Positions 43,073 to 55,240 of a stretch of DNA of 64,000 nt are shown here, piece after piece. Positions within the stretch are counted from its first letter, which is position 1; every line of letters starts with the position of its first letter. The position numbers were made by a program, and so were the translations under genes. Location: NCBI GenBank assembly GCA_009760855.2, contig WPIO01000070.1, positions 794,501-858,500 on the forward strand, in the 5' to 3' direction. The notes beneath the pieces were generated by a model. That model made no database searches, was not told the origin of the DNA, and saw only the letters and a list, made by a program, of their open reading frames with translations. This stretch comes from Cristatella mucedo (Eukaryota; Bryozoa; Phylactolaemata; Cristatellidae).

Positions 43073-43469
43073 AGCTGATCGACGCTCTAAATACTTCTTG
43101 CCCAGCTACCCAAGCATTTGAATTTGAATGCTTAGATAACCTCCTGAGTGGTGAGTAGGCCGACGGTTATTGATTACTCCACAAATTAACGATCTATAGA
43201 ACGATCCCTGTGCAATGCTATCGCTAAGGCTGTCTCTCTACGAAAATAATGAGCACAAGCCAGAGCCAGATCACGAGGTCACAGCCAGCTGCCAGACAGC
43301 TCACTGGCTAACTAAAGTGAGGCTCCCTGCAGGACAGAAGAAGCACAGGGAATCCTGGGCATGTTGTGCATGCAATAAACCCATCGCAAGGTCACGGGCA
43401 AGGACTTGCTTCCACCTCCAATGAAACGTGCCAGCCTCCCCCTTTCCGGCCAACGGCTAGCTAAAAAAG

Positions 43470-43640
43470 ATCCTAGCTGATTAAACAGCCTTTTTTATAG
43501 CGACAGAAGAGCCTTTACGACTATCACTACCGCTTGCAGCAACAATAAAGAATCGCCCACCACAAGAATCGAACCCACGACCTCGGGACCGAGGTCGTGA
43601 AAGCGACCGCCTTACCTAGAGTGCCAACACGGCTCCAGCT
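43470..43640 (-). mobile_element. SINE-A
   Basis: Minus strand: head GTGTTGGCACTCTAGGTAAG, B-box GGGTTCGATTC, hairpin and CGCTATAAAAAAGGCTG end. Confidence 0.85.
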
Positions 43641-43695
43641 ACAACGAAAGATGTCATACGAACCAGGGGAGGGAGAGGAAGAACAAAGAGTCAGT

Positions 43696-43736
<41 letters not shown>

Positions 43737-43950
43737 TAACAGTGAGAAAATAGTGATGATATGATAGTAGAGCAGGAGAGAGGAAGAAAAAAAAGAAGAA
43801 AGACGTAGAAAAGTCGGAGCAGAAAGACAGAAACGTGAGGACAGACAGATGGAGAGCAGAGAGACAGACAGAAAGAGAGACAGAGAGAGAGACAGACAGA
43901 CAGACAGAGAGATGGAATGAGAGAATGAGGGAGGGAGAAGAGCAACATAG
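43696..43950. repeat. (GA)n and purine-rich tract
   Basis: A perfect (GA)n (43696-43732) leads into ~220 bp of GA/GACA-rich sequence. Leu/Ser-rich open frames on the other strand are artefacts. Confidence 0.9.
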
Positions 43951-44035
43951 AGTAAGAGAGGTCTGAGAGTCAGAGAGATCGATTATTGAAAAACAGAAAG
44001 AATGAAAGGGAGAGTGACAAAGTGTGTGCGTATGT

Positions 44036-44200
44036 GGTGAGCCATGATGGCACATTAGGTAAGGCGGTTGCTTTTCACGACCTCGGTTCGAACTCCGAAG
44101 TGGGCGATTATTAATCGCCGTTGCAAGCTGTGTTGATAGCCGTAGAGGCTCTTCTGTCGCTATATGAAAGATGCTGTTAAATCAGCTAGTATTTGTGTGT
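44036..44200 (+). mobile_element. SINE-A
   Basis: Plus strand: GTGAGCCATGATGGCACATT head, shortened B-box region CGGTTCGAACTCC, hairpin AGCCGTAGAGGCT, CGCTATATGAAAGATGCTG, TAAATCAGCTAG end and a short TTTG tail. Confidence 0.9.
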
Positions 44201-44329
44201 GCGCACGTGTATGTGTGTGCACAGCATGCTTGCCATTGCACCACCCTCTCTTTTGAGTCAATAAGCTCAGTTTAGCTGCGCCTCTAACCTCTGAGTGAGT
44301 TTCTCTCATTCTCTAGGTCCCTCTCACTC

Positions 44330-44630
<301 letters not shown>

Positions 44631-45019
44631 CTATTAATTATGAATGCAAATAACATACGAACACAATGCTATGCATACGCATAAAAAAGTGCCTACTCAT
44701 GCACATAGCAGCAGCAGCTACAGTACCTACCCCTAATGAGCATGGACGCAATAAATATATACTACCGTATTCTACCGTGTGTAAGCCCCACCCCCCCCCC
44801 CGATGTATAAGCCTTCCAACTGTTTGAAGCAATTATTTGGAGAAAAAATATTTGTATTCAATAACTGAATAAGCTGAACAATATCGACACTCATAACAAT
44901 CACTCTAGTCACTATCACTATCCTCTGCATTCGGAATAGATGATACCCTCTCCATCTTCCTCGTTCACATCCCAGACTTGAAATATGGTGGAAACTCCGT
45001 TTATTATCATGCCATCGTC

Positions 45020-45182
45020 ACTCTAGCTGATTTTGTATAGCGACAGAAGAGCCATTACTGCTATCACCATCGCTTGCAGCAGTGATAAAGGATCACCTAA
45101 TGCAGAATTCGAACCCTCGACCTCGGGAGTGAGGTCGTGAAAAGCAACCCGCCTTACCTAGTGTGCCATCACAGCTCAATCT
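45020..45182 (-). mobile_element. SINE-A
   Basis: Minus strand: head GAGCTGTGATGGCACACTAG, B-box GGGTTCGAATTC, CGCTATACAAAATCAGCTAG end (the GAGGCTGTTAA part deleted). Confidence 0.85.
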
Positions 45183-45310
45183 CTTCATAGACTGCGTAAT
45201 CTTCTGTACCGTCCGTTGCATTTGAAATGCCACAATCCCATGTATAAGCCCCCTCTCCATTATCTGACCCCAAATTTTGGAAAAAAGAGGCCGTATACAT
45301 CGAAAATACG

Positions 45311-45314
<4 letters not shown>

Positions 45315-45371
<57 letters not shown>
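45315..45371. repeat. (TA)n microsatellite
   Basis: About 28 TA units at the 3' end of LINE B. Confidence 0.97.
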
Positions 45372-45373
<2 letters not shown>

Positions 45374-45813
45374 GTAATGTAATGTATCTCCGTCAGTAAC
45401 TCCACAAAGTCATAAAGACCATGTGGGTGTTACGCAGGAGAGTTTTGTAGAGCGCACTCACAGCCTAAGCGGCTTTCGGTACGCATTCGGTACCCAACAG
45501 ACTTCGTCTCACGAAACAAAGAGAAAGTGGGAAGCATAGCAGAGTTAGGAGAGCAGTTGAGGTAATGAGTAGCATAGAAGTAGCAGTTCAGGACCGCTGA
45601 AAAAGATGTGCCACAGTCGGCAGTTGGAGAGTAGATGTCGTTGCGTAAGAATTGTGGAAGCGAGTTCCACAGTCCACAGTTCCACACCTGCAGAGCTAAA
45701 GCTTCTGTCGCCAACTGTCTTTAAGCGGAGGAATGGGACAGCTAATCTATTGTCCATACAGGACCTGAGGGCGCGAACAGGATGAAACTGATGCAGCAGT
45801 TCAGCTAGGTATG

Positions 45814-45818
<5 letters not shown>
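45372..45818 (-). mobile_element. LINE family B 3' end
   Basis: Minus strand: YLAELLHQFHPVRALRSCMD, NRLAVPFLRLKTVGDRSFSS, 3' UTR, hairpin and (ATTAC)n tail (45372-45387). It is cut at 45819 by a second (TA)n run in the middle of the tyrosine-leucine-alanine block. Confidence 0.9.

Positions 45819-45888
<70 letters not shown>
45819..45888. repeat. (TA)n microsatellite
   Basis: About 35 TA units. It and the run at 45315 flank one LINE B fragment. Confidence 0.97.
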
Positions 45889-45890
<2 letters not shown>

Positions 45891-46449
45891 TATTCCATAT
45901 TTACCGTGTATAAGCCCCCCCCTTTTCTCAACTCAAACTGCTAAAGTATTTGAACGGTCCATGGCTTGGCTCGATTGGCCTTTTTTCTTTTAACTTTTGG
46001 ATATCTAAACAAGATATGGCCAAAACACCTGAAATTAGCCAAGAACTTACAAACCCTTAAATATGGCAGTTTAACCCGATGGAGAAACAATCTCATCCGC
46101 TCGTGCCGGCACCTTAAAGCTGAGCCGGAGACGGAATTGTAAAGTCAACACATTCAACATTATTTTTTTCTGGGACAATCCAGGCCATTTATGTCATGCC
46201 GAAGGTTGCCGAATTGTCGAGCTCAGCGAGGGGTAAAATTGAGGCACTTCACGAGGCTGGAAACTAGTAAACTAGTAGACTTTGCAGTAACCTAATAAAA
46301 TAAGCACAGTGTGGAATAATTCCATGAACATGTTGCTTTTCTAATTGCAACCAGTGCTCATGTTTTTGGTGAAGCAACGTTCGATGTAGTCATAAAATGC
46401 AACTAGGCAGCAATCATCGCCCCTCCCCCGTCCAAAGACTTTTGCGTTT

Positions 46450-46590
46450 GATTGTATAATTCATTTGTACAGCACCTAAGGAGAACTTAATCTCTATCCA
46501 GGCGCTTTACATAAGCTGCAGGTCTCGAGCCCACGACCCTGGCCGTTGAAGGCTAGCAACTTACTCCCAGGCCAAACCGTGCCGGCTATC
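46450..46590 (-). mobile_element. SINE-B
   Basis: Minus strand: tail hairpin, B-box GGTCGTGGGCTCGAGACC, head GGTTTGGCCTGGGAGTAAG. Confidence 0.8.
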
Positions 46591-46844
46591 TAGCTATCAT
46601 GCCATTGTAAATGACTGCCCCCCCCCCCAGACATCAAGACCACCATGAGATGTCGAGAGCTCTCCAAAATAGCTGGCTCTCTTCAGGCTAACCAAGAAAA
46701 CATGAATACAAGTTTTTACAATGCAAGCCACACTTACTTACATAGCAATACATTTAGTGAATGTGAACGATAAGCAAGTGATTCAATGAAGGTGAAGCAG
46801 AGCACGTGACTCTTTCGTTCTCTCGATCACTCTCTCTAGCTATC

Positions 46845-46874
46845 CCACTCTCTCTCTCTCTCTCTCTCTCTATA

Positions 46875-46919
<45 letters not shown>

Positions 46920-46990
46920 TTATTAGGATTACATTAAATATATATATATATATATACGCTTGTGTGTGTGAATGTATGCATTTATGTATA
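46845..46990. repeat. (CT)n and (TA)n microsatellites
   Basis: CT run 46848-46871, TA runs 46874-46910 and 46938-46955. Confidence 0.95.
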
Positions 46991-47049
46991 TATATATGAA
47001 TAAACATAGAGAACATATACACTCACCAATACTTGTGAACAATTATGGA

Positions 47050-47615
47050 CAACTGCGACTTTGAATTAGAAGGTGGGACCGAGTGTCTGTTGCTTGTTTT
47101 TATCGTTGTTGCCTGCAGTCGTCTAGCACAACACCCCCCCCCCCACGGCAATAAATTTAAATCTGCAGGTGATCAGGCTTTCGGTTCGTGTGCATCGAAA
47201 GACTGGACCTTGCTTCCGGCTTCTGTCGTTACCTGCACTGACTTTGCATCACTTAGTACTGAGCTAAAGATGCAGTGCGTTGTGCTCAGTTTTCCGTGTG
47301 CCAGTGAACTAATCCTTATATTATTTTCTTTATTTGCGCTTCCAGTGCTTATTTACCTGTGATGATTCAGTGAAAGCTACTAACCAGGGGTCCTACTATA
47401 CTAACCAGTGGCCTGAGTGCATTCTTGTCTGAATTTGAATGGAGGACTAATAATGAGTCTTTTGTGTGTGCTTTTGCATGCTCGTCTACACATGATAGGT
47501 TGAATATCATTTGACATTTAGTTAATGCAGAGAGTTGTGAAGCACCTACATAAAGAATTAGTTATATTGGCCTCAATACAAACGACCTACTTGTATTATT
47601 ATTATAAAGATTATT
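47050..47615 (+). mobile_element. LINE family C 3' end
   Basis: Plus strand: C-terminal ORF end (GDQAFGSCASKDWTLLPASV, VTCTDFASLSTELK), 3' UTR words shared with 36030-36260, and tail GTTGTGAAGCACC...ATTATTATTA. Confidence 0.7.
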
Positions 47616-47729
47616 ATTAATTAAATAGTCAAGACGTTTTGCCTGCTTTTGTTTCGGATCCATTTTGGTACTTTCTTACTTTTAGTACCAACGGATGTAC
47701 ATTCCAATTGAATAGATTGACGTGTGTGT

Positions 47730-47747
47730 CCGTGTGTGCGAGCGCCA

Positions 47748-47806
<59 letters not shown>

Positions 47807-48065
47807 GGTGTGTGTGTGTGTGTGTCGGTGCGTGTGTGTCGGTGCGTGTGTGTGCGTGTCGGTGTGCGCGTGTCGGTGTGCGCGTGTCGGTGTGCGCGTG
47901 TCGGTGTGCGCGTGTCGGTGTGCGTGTGTGTCGGTGTGCGTGTGTGTCGGTGTGCGTGTCAGTGTCGGTGTGCGTGTCAGTGTCGGTGTGCGTGTCAGTG
48001 TCGGTGTGCGTGTCAGTGTCGGTGTGCGTGTCAGTGTCGGTGTGTGTCGGTGTGTGTGCGTGTGT
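47730..48065. repeat. (TG)n and TG-based minisatellite
   Basis: Pure (TG)n to ~47805, then hierarchical higher-order units: GTGTGCGCGTGTCG (14 bp) and GTGTGCGTGTCAGTGTCG (18 bp, about five units). It is open in all frames only because of periodicity. Confidence 0.97.
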
Positions 48066-48109
48066 GCATGCTTGCACGGGTACGCACGCACTGTCGGGGT
48101 GTGAAGGGG

Positions 48110-49095
48110 CTAGAGCCTCTATAGCAGTAGCCTCACCCCAGTGAGCCTTATAGGACGGAAGTCTTGCTGCAGTCTCAGTCTGAGCTAGCTGCCGTTAGGT
48201 GCCCGTCTCGGTTCAGATCAGTTCCTGAGGAGCCGAGCTCGGCCAGCGGCACCAGCGGTGCATCAGCACTCCCTGCAGATGGCTGGAGTTCTCCCACTAC
48301 ACTCCGTGTCGAGTTCTCACTCTGCGCTGACTGCGGAGACTTGCCTGAAGCTACAATTACCCCTGCAGCAGCAGTTGATTCCACTGAGTTTCTGCTGTTG
48401 CTGCTGCTAGCAGACAATGGCCTAGTGCTCTGAGCCCCCCCCCCCCACCCGAAACCGGAAAAAGCCAAGGGCTCAGCTCCTGGCTGGTCACATGAAGTGT
48501 CAGTGCCAGCAACCGTGGTCAATCAACTCATTATACTCTGCATGCCGCACGGCGACCTTGGTTAAAACGTCTCCAGAGCTTTCAGAGCAGCACGACCTGC
48601 ACCCCACTCTTGGCTAGTGGTCTACGTCGGCCATCTGGGCAGCCATCTGAGCGGCCATCTTGCATGGCTGACCGTGAGCCTGGTCATATGCTTTAACAAA
48701 GGCAGCTGAGGCAGTGCAGACAATAGCCGATGTCTGCCCACAGGTTGCCAAAAACAAAGAGAGGTGGGGAGGGCTGAATGGAGCCAGAATGCTACCGGTG
48801 CAGTATGACAATGGCCCAGCATCTGCACGGGTCGCATGCACAAGTCCCAGCAGCTTCACACCCACTCATGGCTGAGCTGCAGCTGACAGGGCCCAAAGGG
48901 GGAATATCCAGAACACCCAGCCAGTAGTGCCAGGCAAACAGCAGCCTGCAATCCTGCAACAGAAGCTCAGAAGGCTCTTCGTGGCTCATTCCTCCCCACG
49001 CTCAAGAGCGGCCTCGGGCGACTCCTAGCTTGGTGTGGACCTTTACTTGATTTCTCGGTAATACCTTCGGGTATTCCGCTGCTATCTTCGCTGTG
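48110..49095. other. Unique stretch with several open frames
   Basis: Overlapping open frames on both strands: plus 48164-48433 (Ser/Ala-rich) and minus 48175-48522, 48614-48865 and 48792-48989. None shows a recognised motif or a consistent splice pattern, so I do not call a gene. A poly-C run lies at 48436-48447. Confidence 0.35.
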
Positions 49096-49104
49096 ACTAT
49101 TTAT

Positions 49105-49360
49105 GCTCTCCTACTGCCGACTATGGCACATCCTTTTCAGTGGTCCTGAGCTGCTACTTCCATGCTACTCACTACCTTAACTGCTCTCCTGACTCTGCTA
49201 TGCTTTCCACATTCTCTTTGTTGCGCGAGACGAAGTCTGTTGGCTACCGAATGCAAACCGAAAGGCGCTTAGGCTGTGAGTGCACTATACAAAACTCTCC
49301 TGCGTAACACCCACATGGTCTTTATGACTTTGTGGAGTTACAGACGGAGATACAACATTA
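49105..49360 (+). mobile_element. LINE family B 3' end
   Basis: Plus strand 3' UTR with hairpin AGGCGCTTAGGCT (decayed left arm), CACTATACAAAACTC, end GGAGTTACAGACGGAGATAC. No ORF part. Confidence 0.88.
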
Positions 49361-49749
49361 TGTATTAGGCACATTTTAATTACCTCAAGATCAGGACGTG
49401 CCAGACAAGTGTGCTGTATAGAGTGCATCCACGCCTAGCTTGCCATAGTCAAAGGCAATGTCAACCCTTGATGCAGTACTGACAGTAGCCATCCACCCAT
49501 AGTCAGTCAGTGTCCGATCTTTGGTCTGCCATCGTCGTGTGCAGTAGTGAGCATTTTGTCAGAGCAAAGTGATTGCAGTCTTGCGGCAATCTCGTGGTAT
49601 TAATGGAAAACTGCTGTATAGCATGCCACCAGCCTACTGAGTGAAAATCGGTCTCAGGAGAAGACCGTGGCCTTAGACATTGGGTACTCAAGGTTTAACT
49701 CCCGACTTCGACTGTACCACATCTCTTCCTGCCTTGTGTTGAATTAGCC

Positions 49750-50005
49750 TTTTGTGATGCTGTAGCACGACCGTCGTCATGTGCCCGGAATTTATGTAAT
49801 CTTTTTAAACTGCTTAGGGTTTAAAAGGCATTAGGACCACTTCTGCAGCTTGCAATCACATTCGATCCTTATCTAAGATTAGGGGCTGCGTTCTATGGTG
49901 GCTAGCTAAATACAGATTTTACTAGCTCTCCTGTTCTGTCTAGGCCGGACTACTGTTATTCAGTTTTGGCTGGGCTACCGAAAAAAGTCACAGCATCTGT
50001 AGCTG
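49750..50005 (+). mobile_element. LINE family B fragment
   Basis: Collinear with 8475-8735 (SIRSLSKIRGC- and FWLGYRKK-like blocks across frames). It joins a LINE A 3' UTR near 50005. Confidence 0.7.
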
Positions 50006-50220
50006 GTGATGAATATGCTTATGGGTGCTGACACTGCATGCTGCCACTAACCACATTTGCATGCTGACCCTGTGCGTGTCACACCTAACCATGTTATTCA
50101 TGTTTATCAAGCATGATATTACTCGCCATCCAATTGCATTTCCCTTTGCAGCAAATGTGAAGCGCCTAGAAAGAGATTGAGTTCTCTGAGGGCGCTTTAT
50201 CAAGTGCATTATTATTATTA
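50006..50220 (+). mobile_element. LINE family A 3' UTR and tail
   Basis: The clearest tail hairpin in the window: outer stem AGCGCC/GGCGCT (50161-50166 with 50191-50196), inner stem AGAGA/TCTCT (50172-50176 with 50183-50187), then TTTATCAAGTGC and (ATT)n. Confidence 0.9.
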
Positions 50221-50309
50221 AAGCAGTAACAGTGGGCTGGTGGAGGGTATGCACGACTGAAGCTGCACTCCCCCACCAGGGCAGCACCTGCACCAAGCCT
50301 GCTTGCTCA

Positions 50310-50340
50310 AGCTGTAGCTCTCTCTATCTCTCTCTGTCTC

Positions 50341-50379
<39 letters not shown>

Positions 50380-50552
50380 GTCTCTCTCTCTATTTCTGTC
50401 TGTCTGTATGTCTGTCTCTCTCACCCTCTCTCTCTTTCTCTGTCTCTGTCTCTCTGTCTCTCTGTCTCTGTCTCTCTGTCTCTGTCTCTGTCTCTCTGTC
50501 TCTGTCTCTGTCTCTCTGTCTCTGTCTCTCTGTCTCTGTCTCTCTGTCTCTG

Positions 50553-50621
<69 letters not shown>

Positions 50622-50650
50622 GTCTCTGTCTCTCTGTCTCTCTCTCTCTG

Positions 50651-50705
<55 letters not shown>

Positions 50706-50748
50706 GTCTCTCTCTCTCTGTCTCTCTCTCTGTCTCTCTGTCTCTCTG

Positions 50749-50842
<94 letters not shown>

Positions 50843-50887
50843 GTCTCTCTGTCTCTCTGCTTCTCCCTCTTACTCTCTCTCTCTCTG
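50310..50887. repeat. (CT)n/(CTGT)n compound microsatellite
   Basis: About 570 bp of CT, CTCTGT and CTGT units. Long Leu/Ser/Val frames (plus) and Arg/Glu/Thr/Asp frames (minus) are artefacts. Confidence 0.99.
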
Positions 50888-51029
50888 GCACTGTATACAC
50901 GCGCTGTAGACAGACTGTGCATGTGTTAGCTGCATGCGAGTCTACAGTAAGCACGTCGGCGTGCCTCGGCAGAGGCTCTTATGCCGATCGGTCAGGAAGC
51001 TGCCGTCAAAGAAAAAAAATTCTAGCTGA

Positions 51030-51122
51030 TTTAATAATAATAATGATAATAATGCACTTGATAAAGTGCCCTGAGAGAACTCAAATCTCTTTCTAGGCGC
51101 TTTACATTTGCTGCAAAGGGAA
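51030..51122 (-). mobile_element. LINE family A tail fragment
   Basis: (ATT)n-like run, hairpin and start of the 3' UTR. It lies just upstream of SINE-B in the same orientation. Confidence 0.8.
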
Positions 51123-51135
51123 CAGCCTTTTTGTA

Positions 51136-51268
51136 TTAAATAATTCATTTGTAGAGTGCCCCAAAAGAACTTAATCTCTGTTCAGGTGCTCACATATGCC
51201 TCAGGGCTCGAGCCCACGACCTCAGCCAGACCTTAGTCGGGGCGAGCACCTTAACGGCTGAACCAAAC
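51136..51268 (-). mobile_element. SINE-B, complete
   Basis: Minus strand: head GGTTTGGTTCAGCCGTTAAG, GTGCTCGCCCC, B-box GTCGTGGGCTCGAGCCC, tail hairpin and AAATGAATTATTT end. Confidence 0.88.
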
Positions 51269-51390
51269 CAGCTAGCGACAGAAGAGCCTTTACGGCTATC
51301 ATCGCCCACCGCAGGATTCGAACCCACGACCTCTGGATCGAGGTCATGAAAAGCAACCGCCTTACCTGATGTGCCATCAAGACTCACCAC
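51269..51390 (-). mobile_element. SINE-A, internally deleted
   Basis: Minus strand: head GTGAGTCTTGATGGCACATC, perfect-type B-box GGGTTCGAATCC, GCCGTAAAGGCTCTTCTGTC tail. It abuts the SINE-B head without a spacer. Confidence 0.85.
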
Positions 51391-51672
51391 CGTCCAGCAG
51401 GGGGCTGCAAAAGTTCAGCCGACAACAGTACTAAGTTTGGCAGCCATACATGCCACCCCCACCCCTCAGCCAAGTAAAACCAGCATCCATCCAATACTCA
51501 GCCGACTGCGCAGGAGCTGAGCACCAAGCCGACCAGGTCCAGGACCTCTGTCGGCTCTCATACGATCGTAGGAAGGCATTCATGCATGGCGCAAGCAGCA
51601 GACACCAGCAGCTGAATACTAGCAGAGCTCGAGCAAGAACACAAGATGTGAGAGCTCTCAGGGCTCTCTTAC

Positions 51673-51815
51673 CTCTAGTACCCCAGCATCGGTTGCAGGC
51701 ACGTCTATGCTTATGTTGAGCAGCTCAGTTACTGCCATCAGCTCCTTCAATAAAAATCTGGCATCAGCATGCTCACAACAACCCTCGTGGGACAGTTGGT
51801 GCCCAAGCTAGTGGC
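51673..51815 (-). other. Exon-like open stretch, unidentified
   Basis: The minus strand reads GHQLSHEGCCEHADARFLLK, ELMAVTELLNISIDVPATDA, GVLE and then a strong donor GAG|GTAAGA at 51672. The upstream limit is an in-frame TAG. The peptide is plausible, but there is no convincing acceptor and no family match. Confidence 0.2.
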
Positions 51816-51897
51816 AAATGGCAAATGATGCATCATGCAAACTTAAAATGAACCGACTGGTAGTGCATGCCTTACGCCGAGCTGGCCCGTGCGCACA

Positions 51898-51937
51898 GAC
51901 ACACACACAGACACACAGACACACACACAGACACACA

Positions 51938-51986
<49 letters not shown>
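51898..51986. repeat. (CA)n microsatellite with CAGA variants
   Basis: About 44 dinucleotide units with GACA interruptions in the left half. Confidence 0.97.
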
Positions 51987-51989
<3 letters not shown>

Positions 51990-52384
51990 CGTGTGCGCAG
52001 GCACATCCACAAGCTGAGGCATCAAGAAAGGACATGCCGGTGCTTAAAAAGGACTGCAGCTGCAGGTCTGATACTAAGACCAGTAGCTGGGGTGGCATAC
52101 CACAGACAATCTGAAAACTTACTTCCCCTTCCATCCGTTGTGATGTTCGGTGAGTTACCGTGTCATCACCGTGGGAGGCCGGGGTTAACTTCTTTTAACA
52201 TATAGCTCTGACCTCTGAGCTTTGTTTCGAAAGCAAGCTCAGTCCAGGCTTGCAGGGGGGGGGCTATTACCACCAGCTCCCTCCAGCCCCTTCCTGCCAC
52301 CCTGCTTGCAGCAGTCATCAGCAGTCTTCAGTGCAACTCAATCCTGCCCTGCCTTTTCTCGTCATGAAGTGCACAGTTAATGAC

Positions 52385-53050
52385 TTGCTTAGACATGGAT
52401 ACCACATCCAAGTCGGTCCTTGAATTTGTGACATTCCATCTTGACTTCTGCAACTACTCCCAGTTCTTCCGGCATGTGCAATTAGGTGCTAACAGCAGAT
52501 ACAAAACTCTGCAGCCAGATTTGCCTGTCGTGAGCTTCGAAGTTGCCACACTACACCACTTCTCGCTATCCTACACTGGCTACTCATCGAGCAGCGGGCC
52601 AAATTAAGGCTGTGCAACTCACTTTTAGGTCCCTTTATTCTTTTGCTCCAGCCTACCTATAGGAACTACTCCCCAATCACACTAGGCATTGCACCACTGG
52701 CTCTTCTGACTCATGTCATTTAGCTGTGTCTATAACCAACCTCGAATCCTTTGGAGACCGTGCCGTTAGTTCATATAATCCCAAAGCTTGGAACTCACTC
52801 CCGATTAACGTTAGGATATGTCCTGACTTGATGATATCTACAAGGAAGCTAAAAAAAGGCATCTGTTCCTCACTGCGTTTGCTGGGTCCGTGTGAATTGT
52901 CCTTTGTTTGCGTATGCATGCTGATGCTGTGCATGTCAACACAACCATATTGATAGATTTCCTTTACAAGATAGGCAAAGCACCTAAAAAGAGATTGAGT
53001 GCTCAGAAGGCGATAAAAAAATCCATTACTATTATTATTTTTATTATTAT
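52385..53050 (+). mobile_element. LINE family A, degenerate
   Basis: Plus strand: DTTSKSVLEFVTFHLDFCNY, later SFGDRAVSSYNPKAWNSLPI, 3' UTR, decayed hairpin (52979-53012) and an ATTATTATT tail. Confidence 0.85.
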
Positions 53051-53149
53051 TATTTGAAGTGCACATATCCACCGGCATCAGAGGTACCATTGACTACAAA
53101 ACATACACTAACAGTAGAGAGGGCAGCTGCTAATTTAACAGCATCCATC

Positions 53150-53310
53150 CTTTATAAGATAATTTAACAGCCTCGTTTATAGTCAGCAGAGCCTCGGCAG
53201 CTTTTACCCAGCATGCAGCATGGCTGCAGCACGGAATTGCTCTGCTGTAGGACTCAAACCCACGAACTGCATGCATGGGAAATTCGGGCACCTTGGTGCG
53301 GACCTAAGAT
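53150..53310 (-). mobile_element. SINE-A-like, strongly decayed
   Basis: Minus strand: GTGGGTTTGAGTCCTACAGC (B-box position) and CTCTGCTGACTATAAACGAG, GCTGTTAAAT end. Family assignment is by layout only. Confidence 0.45.
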
Positions 53311-53604
53311 CTCTGGAGCTAAAGAAAAGATCACCTGATCAAATGGCCTGATTTATAATAGCTGCTGAAAAGAGGCATTTCCCGGGCCGGGACTGTGGAG
53401 CCAGACCACCAAACCACTAATCCCAGACCCGGGTAAACACTGAGCACCAATTTAGGCAGCCTTCAAAACCCACATCCCTCTTACCCCCAGGGCTGGAGGG
53501 GGCTGATGCCACAGATAAGCTGAGAATCAGGTGCTCCCAGTTGCTTGCCATCGTGTTCTGATTCGGCATACTGTAAGTCTTCAGTAGTAAACTGCCAATG
53601 TGCA

Positions 53605-53893
53605 TAAGCGGGTTTAAAGAAAACGCATCTATTTATCACAGTATTTAGTGGGTCACTGCGAGTCTTTCGTGTGCTTATGCCTGCTGAACACTAATCATGC
53701 TGCCACTAACCACATTAGTATGCTGACCCTGTGCATGTCACCTCTAACCATGCTATGCTTGTTGTCATTGAGCATGGTAACACTAACCATTCGACCGGGC
53801 TTCCTTTGCAGCAAATGTTAAGTGCCTAGAAAGAGATTGAGTTCTCTGATAGTGCAATACAAGCATATTATTATTATTATTATTATTATTATA
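53605..53893 (+). mobile_element. LINE family A 3' end
   Basis: Plus strand: KKTHLFITVFSGSL-like ORF end, 3' UTR, hairpin (AGTGCC..AGTGCA variant) and (ATT)n. Confidence 0.85.
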
Positions 53894-54149
53894 TAGAAAC
53901 CAAATTCCCATAATTCATACAGAAGGCAAGTTCACATAAGCCTGCTTGAAGAAACGAATTCCCACATTTATCTAATTAAGCCAATTTCCTTAAGCCAGCT
54001 TAAAGGAACAACCAGCAAAGCGGTCAGTGCTCCTGCTTGCAATATATAGGAAGGCAAGACAAATCAGCAGCAAATCGTTTTTACGAGGGCATGTCTCCTT
54101 GGGTGCACGGTGCGCACGCGCAGCTAAGAGCAGCCGGATTCAACCACTT

Positions 54150-54300
54150 CATTTGTATGCAGCCCCTGATGAGACTCATCAGATAACAGCTAACTCCCCT
54201 GCCCCCTGCAGTGGGCAATAGAGGATTGCCTGCGGCTGGACTCGTACCCACGACCTGCTGGGTCGCGAAGATTGGGCGCCTCGCCCTCGTGCTAAGATCT
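54150..54300 (-). mobile_element. SINE-B-like, decayed
   Basis: Minus strand: head AGGGCGAGGCGCCCAATCTT, B-box GGTCGTGGGTACGAGTCC, AGTCTCATCAGGGGCTGCAT tail with AAATGAAG end. Confidence 0.5.
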
Positions 54301-54839
54301 GGGGGGGGGTCCGGCAGCAGTCGGTTCAGTCTGTCGGGTAAGCGGCGCCAGCCAATGCCAAAACGATTCCCAATGCAGCAACAGCCTGTGCCAAAGCTAT
54401 GAATATGAATGTTTCCATATTTGGCTGAGCCTCGTTGCTATACATGACCTTGACTTGTAAGGTCATCAGAAGGTCAACACGGCAGCTATGTTACATCAAA
54501 CGATAGCTTATGTTACCATTGCTCTTTCTGCCACTTTTCATGCGATTCGTTCTATTGTCTTTGTACAATATCAATAAATGTGCTTTGAGGGGGTAATTCC
54601 CATTTGATCGGGCACATAACTCCCACTACTGTTGGACAAACCCGGTTAAGCACTGCACTGCCGGCAGCCGACCTCCTTGGCTGAGCCATGAGGACTGCGA
54701 CCTTTCAACTGCACTACCGACAGGCTGGCTGGTTGCTGCTGCTGCTGCTGGTGCCACCAGCCCACCACTAACTTGTCGGAGCCCCCCCCCCCCCCCAGGA
54801 GGAGGCTGTGGTGGTGGTGGTGGTGGGCAGTCTAGCCAG

Positions 54840-54880
54840 CCTGTGCAAGGACTGTGCAAGGACTGTGCAAGGACTGCAAG
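54840..54880. repeat. 12-bp direct repeat, 3-4 units
   Basis: GTGCAAGGACT repeated head to tail, next to a (GGT)n run (54812-54826) and a poly-C run (54783-54796). Confidence 0.85.
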
Positions 54881-55029
54881 GAGGACAAGCCCTAAACCTC
54901 ACTGAAACCAGCCTCACAGGCTCATCAACACCGGCCACACGTTCGATGTGCCACCGACCGATTAGAAGTGCTTCGAATGCAGCAGCAGCAGCAGCAAAAG
55001 CAGCAGCAGAAGCAAAAGCAGCAGCAGCA

Positions 55030-55240
55030 GCAAAAGCAGCGCTGATTGAGCTGTGCAGAACGGGCTACATACAGCTCGAGAGGTTTCTGACCAAAGAAAG
55101 AGCTGCTAAATTAAACAGAACTCGGTGGCATACAGGAAGTGGTAGTAGACATATTATGTGTGTGCACCTGGGCGGCACAACTAGCCCAAGCACAGAAGGC
55201 CAAAACTGCTCCATCAGGCTTCGGACTGGTGGGGAGTGAA
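55030..55240 (+). other. Open stretch after a CAG/AAAGCAG repeat
   Basis: After a (GCA)n-rich tract, LIELCRTGYIQLERFLTKER AAKLNRTRW resembles the N-terminal x-GY-x-x-L-x-x-FL motif of phytanoyl-CoA dioxygenase-like proteins. No iron-ligand residues (HxD...H) follow before the stop at 55240. Probably chance. Confidence 0.15.
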